A DNA stretch of 64,000 bases from Agarivorans sp. TSD2052 (GTDB lineage: Bacteria > Pseudomonadota > Gammaproteobacteria > Enterobacterales > Celerinatantimonadaceae), in the NCBI RefSeq assembly GCF_023238625.1, contig NZ_CP096670.1, positions 3,981,001 to 4,045,000 on the forward strand, written 5' to 3'. This document shows, piece after piece, positions 8,572 through 17,879 of the stretch (position 1 is the first letter of the stretch; the number at the start of each line of letters is the position of its first letter). The notes under the pieces are model-generated. The model had not been told where the DNA came from and made no database searches. It saw only the letters and a program-made list of their open reading frames with translations. A program made the position numbers and the translations under genes.

Positions 8572-8731
8572 ACTGCCAAAAAACTGAGGGCTAACACCCA
8601 CAAAGCCTAGGACAGCCATTTTCGCCAGCAATCGGTCAACGATGCCCAGTTAACGGCTTGTGATAGCGGTACTTTTTACCTTTATAGGTGGCTGTTTGGG
8701 TCTAAGTGAGTACTTTTTTTGGCTAAAAACG

Positions 8732-8764
8732 GCGCATTCTTCACACTTTTACTGTAAAATGCGC
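8732..8764. promoter_or_regulatory. Inverted repeat upstream of purH
   Basis: Arms GCGCATT (8732-8738) and AATGCGC (8758-8764) flank 19 bases, about 80 bases before purH. It lies where the purH promoter must be and could be an operator, but it does not match a PurR box. Weak evidence. Confidence 0.25.
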
Positions 8765-8842
8765 GCCTCAAACCTAAGTTGTTTATTTTTCGGGCAACTT
8801 GTACCGCTAGCGCACATAACTGCTAATGAGGATAAAACCCTA

Positions 8843-10435
8843 ATGGAAAACGCTCGACCGATTCGACGTGCACTGATCAGTGTTTCAGATAAAACAGGCA
8901 TCATCGAATTTTCACGATCTTTAGCCCAGCAAGGTGTAGAGATCTTATCTACAGGTGGCACCGCTAAATTACTCGCCGAAAACGGCATTGAAGTCATTGA
9001 AGTTTCTAACTACACCGGCTTCCCAGAAATGATGGATGGACGTGTTAAAACGCTACATCCTAAAGTACACGGTGGCATTTTAGGTCGACGCGGTACCGAT
9101 GATGAAGTGATGAATACTCACGGCATCAACGCTATCGATATGGTAGTAGTAAACCTATATCCATTTGCAGCAACCGTTGCTAACCCAGATTGTAGCCTTG
9201 AAGATGCCGTAGAAAATATCGACATCGGCGGCCCAACTATGGTGCGCAGTGCGGCTAAAAACCACAAAGACGTCACCATTGTGGTTAATGCATCAGACTA
9301 CGATCGCGTACTCGCCGAAATGGCAGCCAACGATAAGTCGCTAACTCACGCTACACGCTTTGATTTAGCCATTGCAGCCTTTGAACATACTGCAGCTTAC
9401 GACGGCATGATCGCCAACTACTTTGGCACTATGGTACCTAGCTACGGCGACAACAAAGAAGGCGACGAAGACAGCAAGTTCCCACGTACCTTCAATAGCC
9501 AATTCATTAAAAAGCAAGACATGCGCTATGGCGAAAACAGCCACCAAGCGGCAGCTTTTTATGTTGAGAAAAACATCGAAGAAGCTTCAGTATCTACAGC
9601 TACTCAGCTACAAGGTAAAGCCTTGTCGTTTAACAACATCGCCGATACTGATGCCGCACTAGAATGCGTGAAAGAATTCGACGAGCCTTGCTGTGTAATT
9701 GTAAAACACGCAAACCCTTGTGGTGTTGCTTTAGGTAGCAATATTCAAGAGGCTTACGAGCGCGCATACAAAACCGACCCAACTTCTGCCTTTGGCGGCA
9801 TTATTGCCTTCAACCGTGAATTAGATGCCGACACCGCAGAAGCGATTGTGTCTCGTCAATTTGTTGAAGTGATTATTGCCCCTAAAATTTCTGACGCTGC
9901 AGCGCAAATTGTCGCGGCTAAGAAAAACGTTCGTTTATTAGAGTGTGGCGAGTGGTCAAGCAAAACCACAAGTTTACAGCTTAAGCGTGTAAACGGCGGT
10001 TTATTGGTTCAAGACCGCGACCAAGGCATGGTAAGCCAAAGCGACCTCAGTGTTGTGAGTAAGCGCCAACCTAGCGAAGAAGAGTTGCGTGACGCACTAT
10101 TCTGCTGGAAGGTAGCTAAATACGTTAAATCAAATGCCATTGTTTACGCCAAAGGTAACATGACCATTGGTGTAGGCGCAGGTCAAATGAGCCGTGTGTA
10201 CAGTGCCAAAATTGCCGGTATTAAAGCCGCTGATGAAAACTTAGAAGTGGCCGGCAGCGTAATGGCATCAGATGCCTTCTTCCCGTTCCGCGATGGTATT
10301 GACGCCGCGGCTGAAGCTGGTATCACCTGTGTGATTCAGCCTGGTGGTTCAATGCGTGACGATGAAGTCATTGCCGCTGCCGACGAACACGGCATGGCGA
10401 TGGTATTTACTGGCATGCGCCACTTCTACCACTAA
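8843..10435 (+). CDS. purH: Bifunctional AICAR transformylase / IMP cyclohydrolase
   Basis: Carries out the last two steps of de novo IMP synthesis in the cytosol. The product has 530 residues, matching E. coli PurH (529). The N-terminal MGS-like cyclohydrolase domain (to about residue 200) shows [21 protein letters not shown] and [11 protein letters not shown]. The C-terminal transformylase domain contains MRYGENSHQ and the catalytic-region segment [13 protein letters not shown], and ends [20 protein letters not shown]...TGMRHF. The ATG at 8843 follows GAGG and gives the family N-terminus; the longer frame adds an unrelated leader. It is followed by a hairpin and purD on the same strand. Confidence 0.97.
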   Translation: MENARPIRRALISVSDKTGIIEFSRSLAQQGVEILSTGGTAKLLAENGIEVIEVSNYTGFPEMMDGRVKTLHPKVHGGILGRRGTDDEVMNTHGINAIDMVVVNLYPFAATVANPDCSLEDAVENIDIGGPTMVRSAAKNHKDVTIVVNASDYDRVLAEMAANDKSLTHATRFDLAIAAFEHTAAYDGMIANYFGTMVPSYGDNKEGDEDSKFPRTFNSQFIKKQDMRYGENSHQAAAFYVEKNIEEASVSTATQLQGKALSFNNIADTDAALECVKEFDEPCCVIVKHANPCGVALGSNIQEAYERAYKTDPTSAFGGIIAFNRELDADTAEAIVSRQFVEVIIAPKISDAAAQIVAAKKNVRLLECGEWSSKTTSLQLKRVNGGLLVQDRDQGMVSQSDLSVVSKRQPSEEELRDALFCWKVAKYVKSNAIVYAKGNMTIGVGAGQMSRVYSAKIAGIKAADENLEVAGSVMASDAFFPFRDGIDAAAEAGITCVIQPGGSMRDDEVIAAADEHGMAMVFTGMRHFYH

Positions 10436-10440
10436 AAACC

Positions 10441-10466
10441 AACAGCCAGCCTCGTGCTGGCTGTTT
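10441..10466 (+). terminator. Hairpin terminator between purH and purD
   Basis: Perfect 10-bp stem AACAGCCAGC (10441-10450) with GCTGGCTGTT (10456-10465) and a short T run. It starts six bases after the purH stop and 55 bases before purD, so it should reduce purD transcription relative to purH unless readthrough occurs. Confidence 0.7.
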
Positions 10467-10519
10467 TGTATTTTGGCTTGGCATGCCAAGCTCGGTTTAC
10501 TCAGTATTGGATAGACAAA

Positions 10520-11809
10520 ATGAATGTACTTGTGATTGGCGGCGGTGGCCGTGAACATGCTCTAGCATGGAAGGCTGCTCAATCTCCTTTAGTTGAAAAA
10601 GTATTTGTAGCACCAGGTAATGCTGGTTCTGCGCTTGAGCCAAAGCTTGAGAACGTAGCCATTGGTGTTGAAGACATTGCAGGCTTGCTTAGCTTTGCCC
10701 AGCAAAACCAAGTTGAACTGACCATTGTTGGCCCTGAAGCGCCGCTAGTAATTGGTGTGGTTGATGCCTTTAGAGCTGCAGGCCTTAAAATCTTTGGCCC
10801 AACTGAAAAGGCAGCACAACTGGAAGGCTCTAAGTCTTTCACTAAAGACTTTTTAGCACGTCACGACATTCCTTCTGGTTACTACCAAACCTTTACCGAG
10901 GTGGCACCAGCGATTGCTTATGTAAAAGAGCAAGGTGCGCCAATTGTAGTTAAAGCCGATGGCTTAGCGGCAGGTAAAGGGGTGATTGTTGCAATGACCG
11001 AAGCCGAAGCCATTGCTGCGATTGAAGATATGCTAGCCGACAACGCCTTTGGTGAAGCCGGTTCGCGGGTAGTGATTGAAGAGTTCTTAGACGGCGAAGA
11101 AGCCAGCTTCATTGTGATGGTAGATGGCAGCAACGTATTAGCCATGGCAACTAGCCAAGATCACAAACGTGTAGGCGACGGTGACAGCGGCTTAAACACT
11201 GGCGGTATGGGTGCATACTCACCGGCCCCTGTAGTAACGCCAGCCATTCACCAGCGCATTATGGATGAAGTGATCATGCCTACCGTTAAAGGCATGGCAG
11301 CTGAAGACAATGAGTACACCGGTTTCTTATACGCAGGTTTAATGATTATGGCTGACGGTTCGCCAAAAATCATTGAATACAACTGCCGCTTTGGCGACCC
11401 TGAAACTCAACCCATTATGATGCGTATGCAGTCAGATATTGTTGAGCTTTGTTTAGCTGCGGTAGACCGCAAGCTAGATAGCCAAACCGCTGAGTTTGAC
11501 CCGCGCGCTGCAATGGGCGTGGTACTGGCGGCAGCCGGTTACCCAGGTGCTTACCCTAAAGGCGATGTGATGACCTTACCTAGCCTTAGCGAAGAAACCG
11601 CTAGCGCGAAAGTGTTCCATGCTGGCACCAGTGAAAAAGATGGCAACATTGTCACCAACGGCGGCCGTGTAGTGTGTGCTACAGCCTTAGGTAACACGGT
11701 TACTGAAGCGCAAGCCAATGCTTATGAGCTTGTTAAAAAAGTATCGTGGGAGGGCATGTTCCACCGTAACGATATTGGTTACCGAGCTGTAGCCCGTGAA
11801 AACAGCTAA
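10520..11809 (+). CDS. purD: Phosphoribosylamine-glycine ligase (GARS)
   Basis: ATP-dependent ligation of glycine to phosphoribosylamine, the second step of purine biosynthesis. The 429-residue length equals E. coli PurD. Visible are the N-terminal VLVIGGGGREHALAWK, the ATP-grasp nucleotide-binding segment VVKADGLAAGKGVIVA (about residues 143-158), EEFLDGEEASF, the DHKRVGDGDSGLNTGGMGAYSP loop and the metal-binding region EYNCRFGDPETQ. The ATG at 10520 is chosen because it gives the exact family N-terminus; upstream in-frame codons run through the purH terminator. Pairing with purH is the usual gammaproteobacterial arrangement. Confidence 0.97.
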   Translation: MNVLVIGGGGREHALAWKAAQSPLVEKVFVAPGNAGSALEPKLENVAIGVEDIAGLLSFAQQNQVELTIVGPEAPLVIGVVDAFRAAGLKIFGPTEKAAQLEGSKSFTKDFLARHDIPSGYYQTFTEVAPAIAYVKEQGAPIVVKADGLAAGKGVIVAMTEAEAIAAIEDMLADNAFGEAGSRVVIEEFLDGEEASFIVMVDGSNVLAMATSQDHKRVGDGDSGLNTGGMGAYSPAPVVTPAIHQRIMDEVIMPTVKGMAAEDNEYTGFLYAGLMIMADGSPKIIEYNCRFGDPETQPIMMRMQSDIVELCLAAVDRKLDSQTAEFDPRAAMGVVLAAAGYPGAYPKGDVMTLPSLSEETASAKVFHAGTSEKDGNIVTNGGRVVCATALGNTVTEAQANAYELVKKVSWEGMFHRNDIGYRAVARENS

Positions 11810-11843
11810 ACCAGCCATTAGCCTGCGTTAAACTAAACATATA

Positions 11844-11879
11844 AAACCACCATAACTAATAATTATGGTGGTTTTTTTT
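11844..11879 (+). terminator. Terminator of purD
   Basis: Nine-base-pair stem CCACCATAA (11847-11855) and TTATGGTGG (11863-11871) followed by eight T. Confidence 0.9.
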
Positions 11880-11964
11880 GTTTTATCAAAACACCTTAGC
11901 GTTTTATCTCACAAAGTATCCATCGATGCTATTATTCACTGTCTATAGAAATATTGAGAGCATC

Positions 11965-12561
11965 ATGGAACGGCACAATCTATTAGAAGACTTTTTAGCC
12001 TTGTTAATTGGCACCACCATGGTAGCTTTAGGCTTATTTTTCTTTAAAGAAACTCAATTGCTCACCGGCGGTACTGCAGGACTAGCCCTGCTTGCCAGCC
12101 AGTTTTTTCAGTTATCTTTTGGGCAAATTTTCTTGCTCATTAACTTGCCTTTTTTTGTGTTGGGTTTTACCAAGATGGGGGCCGCTTTTACCTTTCGAAC
12201 CGTGGCCTGTGTGGTTCTGGTTTCATTGTTCACCGACTACATGCATTGGGTGATAGATATCGCCCAACTCAACCGCGCTTACGCGGCCGTCTCGGGTGGT
12301 TTTTTGATTGGTACCGGCATGTTGATTTTAATTCGCCACAAAGGCAGCTTGGGTGGGGTAAATATTCTTGCCTTGTATTTGCAAAAACGCTTTGGCATTC
12401 CGGCAGGCCAGGTACAAATGGGTTTAGATGTGCTGATTGTCATGGCGTCTTACTTTTTAGTGCCCTTAAATGTATTGTTATGGTCTATTGCGGGTGCCGT
12501 CGCCTTAAACATTGTGATTGCACTAAACCATAAAAGCGGGCGCTACCAAGGTTTGTCTTAG
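11965..12561 (+). CDS. YitT-family membrane protein
   Basis: A 198-residue inner membrane protein with about five hydrophobic helices. The segment FFKETQLLTGGTAGLALL near residue 22 and RHKGSLGGVNILALYLQKRFGIPAG near 125 match the YitT (DUF161/UPF0750-like) membrane family, whose transport function is not established. The ATG at 11965 follows TTGAGAG; the longer frame starts inside the purD terminator and is rejected. The stop is four bases before the following methyltransferase gene, so the two are probably co-transcribed. Confidence 0.75.
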   Translation: MERHNLLEDFLALLIGTTMVALGLFFFKETQLLTGGTAGLALLASQFFQLSFGQIFLLINLPFFVLGFTKMGAAFTFRTVACVVLVSLFTDYMHWVIDIAQLNRAYAAVSGGFLIGTGMLILIRHKGSLGGVNILALYLQKRFGIPAGQVQMGLDVLIVMASYFLVPLNVLLWSIAGAVALNIVIALNHKSGRYQGLS

Positions 12562-12564
12562 AAA

Positions 12565-13794
12565 ATGTCACAGTCTTGCCACTCACTCCAGCACTTTGAG
12601 GCCTTATTTAGAAGCCACGACCAGCTACTCACACGCTATCAAGCCTATTGGCAGCTTAGTCCCTTTCAGCAAGCAGCATTGCCGTGGACCAACCCGCCAC
12701 TGATTGCAGCTTTAGCGTCACTGAATACGGAACAAATAGGCCGGCTAGAACAACAACCGCAATTAGCGGTAGCGCATTTTTCAGAACATTTTCCCGGGCT
12801 ACAAACAGGCCTAGATCAATGGGTATTAAACCCTGCTAGCCACAATACACAGGCTACGCCATTTTGGCTTAGCAATGGTATTAAAGGGCGAAAAGCCGAG
12901 CAGATCCAAGCCTTTAGTCAACAGCTGCAAGGCGAGACACTGCCTGTTTTAGAGTGGTGCGCCGGTAAAGGTCACCTTGGGCGGTTAATTAGCTTTCATC
13001 ATCACTTACCGGTCACTAGCTTAGAGTGGCAGCAGAGCTTGTGCCAAGCGGGTGAGCAATTGGCTCAGCAACTTAAATTAGCGCAACAATTTCATCACTG
13101 TGATGTATTAAACAGTCACAGTCAGCAGTTTTTAAATTCACAGCAACACGTCGTTGCCTTGCATGCCTGTGGTGAATTACACCTGCAACTGCTGCGCCTA
13201 GCCGCCATAAAAAAACCGCAACGCTTAAGCCTTTGCCCCTGCTGTTATCACCTAATAAAAGATACCCACTATCAAGCCTTATCAGCCAGTGCCCAACAAA
13301 GCTCACTCAGCTTAAGCAAACAAGATTTACGCTTGGCTGTTGCCCAATCGGTGACTTCAGGCCAACGGGTTCAAACCCTTCGCCAGCGCGAGATCCACTG
13401 GCGATTAAGCTATCAGTGCCTGCGAGAAAGCATCAGCGGTAACGCAAACTATCAAGCGCTTCCCTCGGTGGCGAAACACTGGTTTAGTAAAGATGCGCCA
13501 TTTAAAGACTTTGCCCTTTGGGCTTGCCAACAACACCAATTGGACTTGCCTGCGCACTTTGATCAACACCAATACTTAGCTCAGGGTGCACAGCGCCATC
13601 ACTTAGTGCGGCAGATAGAACTTGTTCAACACTTGTTTCGTCCGCTAATGGAGCGCTGGTTATTACTCGATCGCTGTTTGTTTTTAGCGCAACAGGGATA
13701 TAGTGTGGCATTAACGGAACTTTTCCCCTTTCAAACGAGTCCACGTAATGTATTAATACAGGCTCAGTTAAGCTCACCCCAACTTAATACTTAA
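12565..13794 (+). CDS. SAM-dependent methyltransferase-like protein
   Basis: A 409-residue cytosolic protein with a Rossmann methyltransferase core: the SAM-binding motif VLEWCAGKGHLGR (about residues 127-139), an acidic strand end (LEW), HCDVLN and the catalytic-region LHACGELHLQLL. The following LCPCCYHLI motif is characteristic of a methyltransferase family related to eukaryotic METTL25/GSTCD proteins. Target is unknown. The N- and C-terminal regions are Gln- and His-rich without recognisable domains. A decayed copy of the last 25-30 codons occurs at about 16093-16195, implying a past local duplication. Confidence 0.75.
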   Translation: MSQSCHSLQHFEALFRSHDQLLTRYQAYWQLSPFQQAALPWTNPPLIAALASLNTEQIGRLEQQPQLAVAHFSEHFPGLQTGLDQWVLNPASHNTQATPFWLSNGIKGRKAEQIQAFSQQLQGETLPVLEWCAGKGHLGRLISFHHHLPVTSLEWQQSLCQAGEQLAQQLKLAQQFHHCDVLNSHSQQFLNSQQHVVALHACGELHLQLLRLAAIKKPQRLSLCPCCYHLIKDTHYQALSASAQQSSLSLSKQDLRLAVAQSVTSGQRVQTLRQREIHWRLSYQCLRESISGNANYQALPSVAKHWFSKDAPFKDFALWACQQHQLDLPAHFDQHQYLAQGAQRHHLVRQIELVQHLFRPLMERWLLLDRCLFLAQQGYSVALTELFPFQTSPRNVLIQAQLSSPQLNT

Positions 13795-13855
13795 ATTGCT
13801 ATACTGCTGATAAGATTAATTTAATACCAGCATACCTGTTCTTATTGGAGACACC

Positions 13856-15427
13856 ATGTCACGTTGTGTATTGTTTGTATTGTTATGCTTCAGCTTTACG
13901 ACTCTTGCTACTGAGCAAGATGAGCAGTACGAAGAAGCCTTAAACCCTAAGCTCACAGCGGTAGATGAACCGCAGCCTGCAGAACAAGCCTCTGAGCAAG
14001 ACAGCACGCGTGAACTAGCGCCGTCAACCAACAGTGAAGCCCCACCAGCTAACACTAAACCCAGCTCAAAGCCACCAGCCACTGATCCGGCTAGCAGCAC
14101 CAATAGCATGGATGATGCCAATAGCCTCCCCGAGCAACCGCAGGCCATCGAGCCGATCGTTGCGGCAGGCTCAGCGGATACACACCAAGCTGAAGCAACT
14201 AAACCAATAGATGATGCGCCAGTTTGGGGCCCTTTAACCTTACTCAATACCCAACTAAGCCCCAATAGCAGCGCCACCCTCGATTGGTTTTCAGGTCACT
14301 TACCCGGCGGTTTCGAATTAGCCACTCCAGTGGTGGTAATCCATGGTAAAGAACCTGGTCCAAGGGTGTGTTTAACCGCCGCTATTCATGGTGATGAAGT
14401 TAACGGTGTAGAAATAGCCCGACGCGTAGTGCAAAACTTAAAACCAGAGGAGCTAAAAGGCACCATCATTTCAGTACCAGTGGTAAATATTGATGGCTTA
14501 TGGCGAAAAGATCGCTACATGTCTGACCGCCGCGACCTAAACCGAGCATTTCCTGGCGATGCTAATGGGTCTACCGCCTCTCGGGTGGCGCATAGTTTAT
14601 TCACCAGTGTTATTCGCCATTGTGACAGTGTGATTGATCTTCATTCAGGCTCGATGTACCGAGAGAACATTAGCCAATTACGCGCCGATATCACCTTGCC
14701 TGCGGTCGCTGAATTAGCCAGTCACTTTGGCGCAATTCCTGTACTGCAGAGCATTGCGCCTCCCGGTAGTTTGCGCGGAGCAGCTACCGCAGCCAACATA
14801 CCAGCGGTGGTGATGGAAGTTGGCGGACCGTTTACTGTTGACGTGAAATTAGTCGAAACGGGAGTGAAGGCACTGCGTAGTTATTTAAGTGCCATTGAAA
14901 TGTTACCTCGCTCATTTTTTTGGTCTTCACCACAACCCGTGTTTTATTCTTCGGAGTGGATCCGCTCGCGCCAAGGCGGGATCTTAATCAATAAGGTTAG
15001 CCTTGGACAAAAAGTAAATAAAGGGCAGCTATTAGGTGAAATTAGTAACCCTATTACCGATGAAGTGGAAACCTTGTACTCACCGTTTAATGCCGTGGTG
15101 CTAGGCAGAGCCCAAGACCAATTTGTCAGTGCTGGCTATGCGGTGTTCAATTTAGGCGAACGCAGAAGTATTGAAGACCTTGAGCAACAAGGTGAACAAA
15201 TCAAGAAGAAAGTGGCAGAAAAGAATGCCGAACAAATGGGTTTACCTGCAACCAAAGACGATACTAGCAGTGCTGAAACACCCGCCAACAGTGACGAGCA
15301 AAGCGCAACAGAAGAACAAGCAAAAGACATTAAATTACCTAGCCAAGAAGAGCCACCCGCTGAAAGCTCTGAACCGGTTTCGTCTATCGATGATCCACAA
15401 GTGCTTAAAAACAGTGACTTAAACTAG
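13856..15427 (+). CDS. Secreted succinylglutamate desuccinylase/aspartoacylase-like protein
   Basis: A 523-residue zinc-hydrolase-like protein with an N-terminal signal peptide (cleavage near Ala-19). Residues 20-125 are low-complexity and rich in Glu, Ala, Pro and Ser, as is the C-terminal tail from about 440. The central AstE/AspA domain keeps the zinc site: HxxE (H178, E181) in AAIHGDEVNG and H263 in VIDLHSGS, with DRRDLNRAFPG between. After the catalytic core, GGILINKVSLGQKVNKGQLLG looks like a barrel-sandwich (lipoyl-like) fold common in this family. Periplasmic location makes a role in arginine catabolism unlikely; the substrate is unknown. The ATG follows TTGGAG. Confidence 0.8.
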   Translation: MSRCVLFVLLCFSFTTLATEQDEQYEEALNPKLTAVDEPQPAEQASEQDSTRELAPSTNSEAPPANTKPSSKPPATDPASSTNSMDDANSLPEQPQAIEPIVAAGSADTHQAEATKPIDDAPVWGPLTLLNTQLSPNSSATLDWFSGHLPGGFELATPVVVIHGKEPGPRVCLTAAIHGDEVNGVEIARRVVQNLKPEELKGTIISVPVVNIDGLWRKDRYMSDRRDLNRAFPGDANGSTASRVAHSLFTSVIRHCDSVIDLHSGSMYRENISQLRADITLPAVAELASHFGAIPVLQSIAPPGSLRGAATAANIPAVVMEVGGPFTVDVKLVETGVKALRSYLSAIEMLPRSFFWSSPQPVFYSSEWIRSRQGGILINKVSLGQKVNKGQLLGEISNPITDEVETLYSPFNAVVLGRAQDQFVSAGYAVFNLGERRSIEDLEQQGEQIKKKVAEKNAEQMGLPATKDDTSSAETPANSDEQSATEEQAKDIKLPSQEEPPAESSEPVSSIDDPQVLKNSDLN

Positions 15428-15438
15428 AGGGTACGCCA

Positions 15439-16032
15439 GTGACTCAGTCAAACACGATTGTTCGTTGTCCATGGTGTGGTGATAATGACGATTATCAACA
15501 TTATCACGACAACACTTGGGGGCGACCAGTTATGGATTCGGTCGAACTGTTTGCCAAGCTTTGTCTCGATGGCCAACAAGCCGGCTTGTCGTGGATAACT
15601 ATTTTACGTAAACAACAAAACTACTATCGAGCCTTTGCCCAATTCCAGCCAGAGAAAATAGCGCTATTTCAAGAGCAAGACTGCCTGCGCTTAATGGAAA
15701 ACCCAGGGATCGTTCGCAATAAACTAAAGATCAACGCGATTGTTAAAAATGCCAAGGCTTACTTAGCGATTGAGCAGCAAGGCCAAACGTTTAGCGACTA
15801 TATTTGGAGTTTTGTCGGCGGAAAGACCATGGTTAACCGCTATGCCAGCATGCAAGACATTCCAACAGAAAGTGCCGAATCACAAGCGATGTCAAAGGCA
15901 TTAAAAAAGGCAGGATTTAGTTTCGTAGGCCCCACCATCTGTTACGCATTTATGCAGGCGGTTGGCATGATCAACGATCACTTAGTTGATTGCCATGTAT
16001 ATCAAGAATGCGTTGATTTAGCCCAGCGTTAG
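15439..16032 (+). CDS. tag: DNA-3-methyladenine glycosylase I
   Basis: Base-excision repair enzyme that removes 3-methyladenine from alkylated DNA. The 197-residue product aligns by eye with E. coli Tag throughout: CPWCGDNDDYQHYHDNTWG at the N-terminus, CLDGQQAGLSWITILRK, NPGIVRNKLKI, and KALKKAGFSFVGPTICYAFMQA near the end. The zinc ligands are present (Cys near residue 10, His near 22, and the C-terminal DCHVYQEC). The start is a GTG at 15439 after AGAGGG. It lies 11 bases after the preceding gene and may be in the same transcript. Confidence 0.95.
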   Translation: MTQSNTIVRCPWCGDNDDYQHYHDNTWGRPVMDSVELFAKLCLDGQQAGLSWITILRKQQNYYRAFAQFQPEKIALFQEQDCLRLMENPGIVRNKLKINAIVKNAKAYLAIEQQGQTFSDYIWSFVGGKTMVNRYASMQDIPTESAESQAMSKALKKAGFSFVGPTICYAFMQAVGMINDHLVDCHVYQECVDLAQR

Positions 16033-16092
16033 CTGGCACCTAACATAGCTACAGAGTCATCAGTGCGCACCAGCATCACCTGCTGCGAGAAT

Positions 16093-16195
16093 AGCGTTTT
16101 ATTGAAACGTTTCCTCTTCCCACCAAGTCCGCGTAACGTATTAATATAAGCTCTGTTAAGCTCAACCTGACTGAATGCTAAAATGGCGATACGCA
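16093..16195 (+). pseudogene. Decayed copy of the methyltransferase 3' end
   Basis: The stretch resembles 13710-13810, the last codons of the methyltransferase gene and the bases after it. In frame it reads approximately LLKRFLFPPSPRNVLI followed by a stop, against LTELFPFQTSPRNVLIQAQ in the intact gene; similarity continues past the stop (AATGCTAAAATGGCGATACG against AATACTTAAATTGCTATACT). No other part of the gene is present, and nothing indicates expression. Confidence 0.7.
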
Positions 16196-16259
16196 GAAAC
16201 CCCACTAGCGAGTGCTAAAAAAGCCCCTTTAATGGAGCGGCTTAGTTAAAATGACTCAC

Positions 16260-17426
16260 TTAGCCATTTCGACTCATGTTATTGGCGCCACGCGTCCAAT
16301 CAAGTATCGGTTTTTCTAACAAGTAGAAACTTAAAGCGGCAATAGTCCAAGACAAACACACCACTAATGCCCCAATTTGCAAACCAAAAGCGATATCCTC
16401 CATGCCCATATAATGGTATTGCGGCACCCACAAAATACGAATCATCTCCATAATCAAATAGTGCCAAAGATAAATACCGAAAGATAAGGTTGCGATGTGA
16501 GAGAACAAGCGATTATCTAACAACCAGCTGCAATAACGGCTAAAATGGGCGGCCAGCAAAGCGACAGCACAAAACATCGAAAACAGAGGGGCCAAATAAG
16601 CTTGTCCAAGGCTTTGGCTAGGTGCCCCTGGGACCAAGTAACTTAAGCTCATCCAAATCGCAAAACCAAAGGCACCGAGAAAAGCGAGGTCAAAATAATA
16701 ATGCCTCGACTGCTGTTGCTTTTCATACCAAGCAATACTTGCCGCAGCCATTACACCACATAAAAATTGCCCCATAAAACTGGCAACATTCCAGTAAGGC
16801 AGCCACTGTTTAGCCCCGCCAATCACACCGTACTGCCAACCTTTACCTTGTTGGTCGGTCATAAACAGTAGAACAATCAAGTAATGCAACAACTGCATCA
16901 ATATGAGCAATACTACTCCCCAGACCATCGCCACCTTAAGGCTTACGGTTTTACCTCGCCACAGCGGCATCAATAAAAGCGGCAGTAACAAATAACAACT
17001 CACCTCTAAGCCGATTGACCACAGTGGTCCGTTAATATCGCTGGGGAAAAAACTCATGTAGTGATAAGGCGCAATGAAGCTTAAACCCGCTAATAAACGT
17101 GGCAATGCATACTCTTGAGGCGCGACGAACAAGTTTAAAGAAACACTGATAAGCAACACCAAATAATAGGCAGGAATGATACGAGCGGCTCTCCGCTTTA
17201 AGTATTCTTTAATGCGAGGAAGCGTTTGAGCGGAAAAGTATGCCAGCCAAAATGGATACGCTAACAAAGCACCAGAGAGAACAAAAAACAAACTGACACC
17301 TAACTCACCAACATGTAAGCCCTTAATCAACCAATGAGTAGAATCTAAGCGTTGCGCTAAATGATGCGCCAGTACCGCTACACAAGCCAGAGCTCTCATT
17401 CCATCGAAGCCACCTAAGCGATGCAT
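16260..17426 (-). CDS. Acyltransferase-3 family membrane protein (OafA-like)
   Basis: A 388-residue integral membrane O-acyltransferase with about ten hydrophobic helices. The N-terminus GGFDGMRALACVAVLAHHL carries the conserved Arg and His of the family, and VGELGVSLFFVLSGALLAYPF is the second signature. Such enzymes acylate sugars of O-antigen, exopolysaccharide or glycans from the cytoplasmic or periplasmic face. The gene lies 12 bases after an upstream small membrane-anchored protein and has AAGGGGAAA before its ATG, so the two form an operon. No polysaccharide cluster is nearby, and the acceptor cannot be predicted. Confidence 0.85.
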   Translation of the reverse strand: MHRLGGFDGMRALACVAVLAHHLAQRLDSTHWLIKGLHVGELGVSLFFVLSGALLAYPFWLAYFSAQTLPRIKEYLKRRAARIIPAYYLVLLISVSLNLFVAPQEYALPRLLAGLSFIAPYHYMSFFPSDINGPLWSIGLEVSCYLLLPLLLMPLWRGKTVSLKVAMVWGVVLLILMQLLHYLIVLLFMTDQQGKGWQYGVIGGAKQWLPYWNVASFMGQFLCGVMAAASIAWYEKQQQSRHYYFDLAFLGAFGFAIWMSLSYLVPGAPSQSLGQAYLAPLFSMFCAVALLAAHFSRYCSWLLDNRLFSHIATLSFGIYLWHYLIMEMIRILWVPQYHYMGMEDIAFGLQIGALVVCLSWTIAALSFYLLEKPILDWTRGANNMSRNG

Positions 17427-17438
17427 GTTTTCCCCTTA

Positions 17439-17879
17439 TTAATTTACTGGGCTCATACGAGTTAGAGCGTGTTGTTTACCACTTAATTCAGCCCATAATT
17501 CGCTTCCTTTAAACCAATATCGAGTTTGATACTCAGTATCGGCATAGGACACTTCACCTTGCTTAAAATCAGCAAAGAAGTGCCGAGGTTTGCCGTCTAA
17601 ACCTAAAGCTGGGTTGGCTACATGTTGCAATACAACTTCAACTTGCTGCTTATTAGGCTGACGCTTAAAATCAATGGTAAACTCTACGACGCCATTCCAA
17701 CTGCCTTGCCACTTCCCAAAAAAAGCACTGGCATCATGGCTTACCAGAGCTTGCTCAACGACCGTCAGTTGGTCATTAAGCCACCATCGATATAAAGGTA
17801 ATGCCAAGCTCATAACGAGACTAAGTAAACATAAACGTCTTAAGTACGACCAAGGGATTTTTTGCGTGGAATACCACAT
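17439..17879 (-). CDS. Small membrane-anchored protein, partner of the acyltransferase
   Basis: A 146-residue protein of unknown family. A basic N-terminus is followed by a single hydrophobic segment (about residues 15-32), leaving a roughly 110-residue soluble domain, probably periplasmic. That domain is beta-rich: FFGKWQGSWNGVVEFTIDFK, then QVEVVLQHVANP, and YQTRYWFKGSELWAELSG. A strong ribosome binding site (AGGAGGTGAG) precedes the ATG. The 12-base gap to the acyltransferase suggests they work together, for example as an accessory for substrate binding, but that is inference from position. Confidence 0.65.
   Translation of the reverse strand: MWYSTQKIPWSYLRRLCLLSLVMSLALPLYRWWLNDQLTVVEQALVSHDASAFFGKWQGSWNGVVEFTIDFKRQPNKQQVEVVLQHVANPALGLDGKPRHFFADFKQGEVSYADTEYQTRYWFKGSELWAELSGKQHALTRMSPVN

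Noticed and set aside
8660..8842. N-terminal extension of purH
   Set aside because: The ATG at 8843 gives the family start and length; the extension covers probable promoter sequence.
13816..14277. Minus-strand frame opposite the AspA-like gene
   Set aside because: Its low-complexity Ser/Gly/Ala product is the antisense of the disordered arm of the real gene.
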